Shown here: positions 6,666 to 7,423 of the stretch, in pieces
How the letters are laid out: every line of letters begins with the position of its first letter
How positions within the stretch are numbered: position 1 is the first letter of the stretch
DNA from: Myxococcales bacterium
Lineage (GTDB): Bacteria; Myxococcota_A; Polyangia; Polyangiales; Polyangiaceae
Direction: 5' to 3'
Length of the DNA: 7,423 bases
Assembly: GCA_013298325.1 (NCBI GenBank)
Contig: JAAFHJ010000234.1
Span: 1-7,423, forward strand
Made by a program: the position numbers and the translations under genes
The notes under the pieces: model-generated
The model's input: the letters and a program-made list of their open reading frames with translations, nothing else
Told to the model about the DNA's origin: nothing
Database searches by the model: none

Positions 6666-6679
6666 GAGGTTCAGGTATG
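6666..6679 (+). promoter_or_regulatory. Ribosome binding site of the MshEN gene
   Basis: GAGG is followed by 7 bases and then ATG at 6677. This favours ATG 6677 over the in-frame GTG at 6689, which lacks a well-placed site. Confidence 0.55.
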
Positions 6680-7423
6680 CTCGGCGCCGTGACGAAACCG
6701 AAGCTCGGCGAGCTCCTTTTGGAAGCCAAGGTCCTGACGCCGGACCAACTCGATCTCGCCTTGAATTTGCCGCGAGCGCCCGGGCAGAAGCTTGGGCACG
6801 TGCTCGTCGAGCGTGGCCTCGTGAGCGAGCCGTTGCTGACGCAGGTCCTCTCGAAGCAGCTCAGCGTCCCGTGGGTTTCGCTCCACCACGTCGAATTCTC
6901 CCGGCCGCTCCTCGATCTCGTCCCCGGCGAATTGGCCGATCGCTTTGGACTTGTTCCCATTTTGGTGCGGAGTCGCCGCGGCGAAGGGGACACGCTCATC
7001 GTCGCCATGGAAGATCCGCTCGTCGACGGCGCCGTCGAGGCGATCCAAGAGGTGACCGGCCTTCGCGTGAAGCCGATGATCGCCTCCCGCACCGACGTCC
7101 GCGCAGCCATTCGTATTTACTACGGAATCGGCGAGCCGGCCCCCGCCGTCCTCGGTTCGCCAAGCGCGATTCCCCCGTCCTCGGAGGCGCGCCCTTTTCC
7201 TGAAGGGCCGCAAGAAGTTGGTCTCGACGAGCTCGGCGCCATCCTCGAGCCGACGCCGCCCCCCGGCCCGACGTTCACCGACGCCGAGAGTCCCGTTCCG
7301 CCGGTCGCGATCTCCTTCGACAGCATGGTCCCCGACGAAGTCCATTCCTTTCGAGGAGATGACGATGACGTCGAGCCGGCCCCCGCGGTCAGCGAGGCGT
7401 CGCCGGTCACCGTCCCTGCCGAC
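6677..7423 (+). CDS. MshEN (GspE/PilB N-terminal) domain protein, cut at the right window edge
   Basis: The 249 codons seen have no stop, so the gene is partial. Residues about 7-150 form an MshEN (type II secretion ATPase N-terminal) domain. Two 24-residue motifs are separated by exactly five residues (RAPGQ): motif 1 is K9-L-G to P32 and motif 2 is K38-L-G to Q61. The domain continues to DPL..GAVEAIQEVTG (113-128) and AIRIYYG (144-150). Known MshEN domains bind c-di-GMP through RLGxx...Q in both motifs. Here Lys replaces Arg in both, and motif 1 lacks the central Gly (Lys18) and the final Gln (Pro32). From about 152 the chain is Pro/Ala/Glu/Asp-rich and looks like a flexible linker, including RGDDDDVEPAP (226-236). 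It could lead to a GspE-type ATPase or to another output domain; the sequence ends too soon to tell. The gene is transcribed divergently from the kinase. Confidence 0.85.
   Translation, partial: MLGAVTKPKLGELLLEAKVLTPDQLDLALNLPRAPGQKLGHVLVERGLVSEPLLTQVLSKQLSVPWVSLHHVEFSRPLLDLVPGELADRFGLVPILVRSRRGEGDTLIVAMEDPLVDGAVEAIQEVTGLRVKPMIASRTDVRAAIRIYYGIGEPAPAVLGSPSAIPPSSEARPFPEGPQEVGLDELGAILEPTPPPGPTFTDAESPVPPVAISFDSMVPDEVHSFRGDDDDVEPAPAVSEASPVTVPAD

Larger units (their letters stand above)
6541..6676. promoter_or_regulatory. Divergent intergenic region between the kinase and MshEN genes
   Basis: These 136 bases separate the two divergent start codons and must carry both promoters unless one lies within the opposite gene. 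I found no good -35/-10 pair or sigma-54 site on either strand. It contains the inverted repeat at 6545-6559, the direct repeats at 6562-6574 and 6638-6649, and the MshEN ribosome site. No open frame here looks like a gene. Confidence 0.5.

Noticed and set aside
6541..7110. N-terminal extension of the kinase frame by 190 codons
   Set aside because: The extra residues are antisense to the MshEN gene and look low-complexity. The ATG at 6540 begins the zinc ribbon directly.
6671..7345. 224-codon minus-strand frame opposite the MshEN gene
   Set aside because: The plus strand here encodes a well-supported MshEN domain with a ribosome site. The minus frame has no family features.
1..7423. CRISPR array, insertion sequence, attachment site, tRNA or rRNA
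   Set aside because: No regularly spaced repeats, transposase frame, terminal inverted repeats or tRNA-like cloverleaf was seen on reading both strands.

Overview
The window looks like chromosomal DNA from a high-GC, myxobacterium-like member of the former Deltaproteobacteria. This rests on the strong G/C preference at third codon positions, a large Ser/Thr kinase fused to zinc ribbons, a P-loop ATPase and TPR-like helices, a stand-alone-looking MshEN (GspE N-terminal) protein, and a tandem DUF1566 lipoprotein. No 16S, tRNA or other taxonomic marker is present, so the assignment is an inference from gene style.

Layout. Five genes lie on the minus strand and one, cut by the window edge, lies on the plus strand. 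Reading in the direction of minus-strand transcription: (1) 6540-3877, an 887-aa Ser/Thr protein kinase ordered zinc ribbon, kinase, zinc ribbon, AAA/STAND-type ATPase, TPR-like repeats; (2) 3877-3230, a GNAT acetyltransferase; (3) 3233-2133, a HAD-fold protein resembling App1 phosphatidate phosphatases with a long C-terminal part that I do not recognise. These three overlap at their stop/start codons (TGATG, then GTGA) and are followed by a convincing intrinsic terminator (2037-1996), so they form one translationally coupled operon. (4) 1949-1356, a SUKH (SMI1/KNR4) protein, and (5) 1349-117, a lipoprotein with two DUF1566 domains, form a second unit with a 6-nt gap. A 10-bp hairpin without a T-tract follows it at 104-79.

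On the plus strand, from 6677 to the right edge, lies an MshEN-domain gene divergent from the kinase. The 136-bp region between them holds a perfect 7-1-7 inverted repeat beside the kinase start codon and a pair of near-identical 12/13-nt direct repeats.

Functional reading. The first operon looks like a signalling module: a kinase with its own NTP-driven switch domain, co-translated with an acetyltransferase and a HAD phosphatase-like enzyme. The divergent MshEN protein has the spacing of a c-di-GMP-binding domain but a degenerate first motif. The second unit pairs a SUKH protein with a surface or periplasmic lipoprotein. No toxin, mobile element, CRISPR array or RNA gene was found. Long open frames antisense to the kinase and to the other minus-strand genes are shadows of biased codon use.
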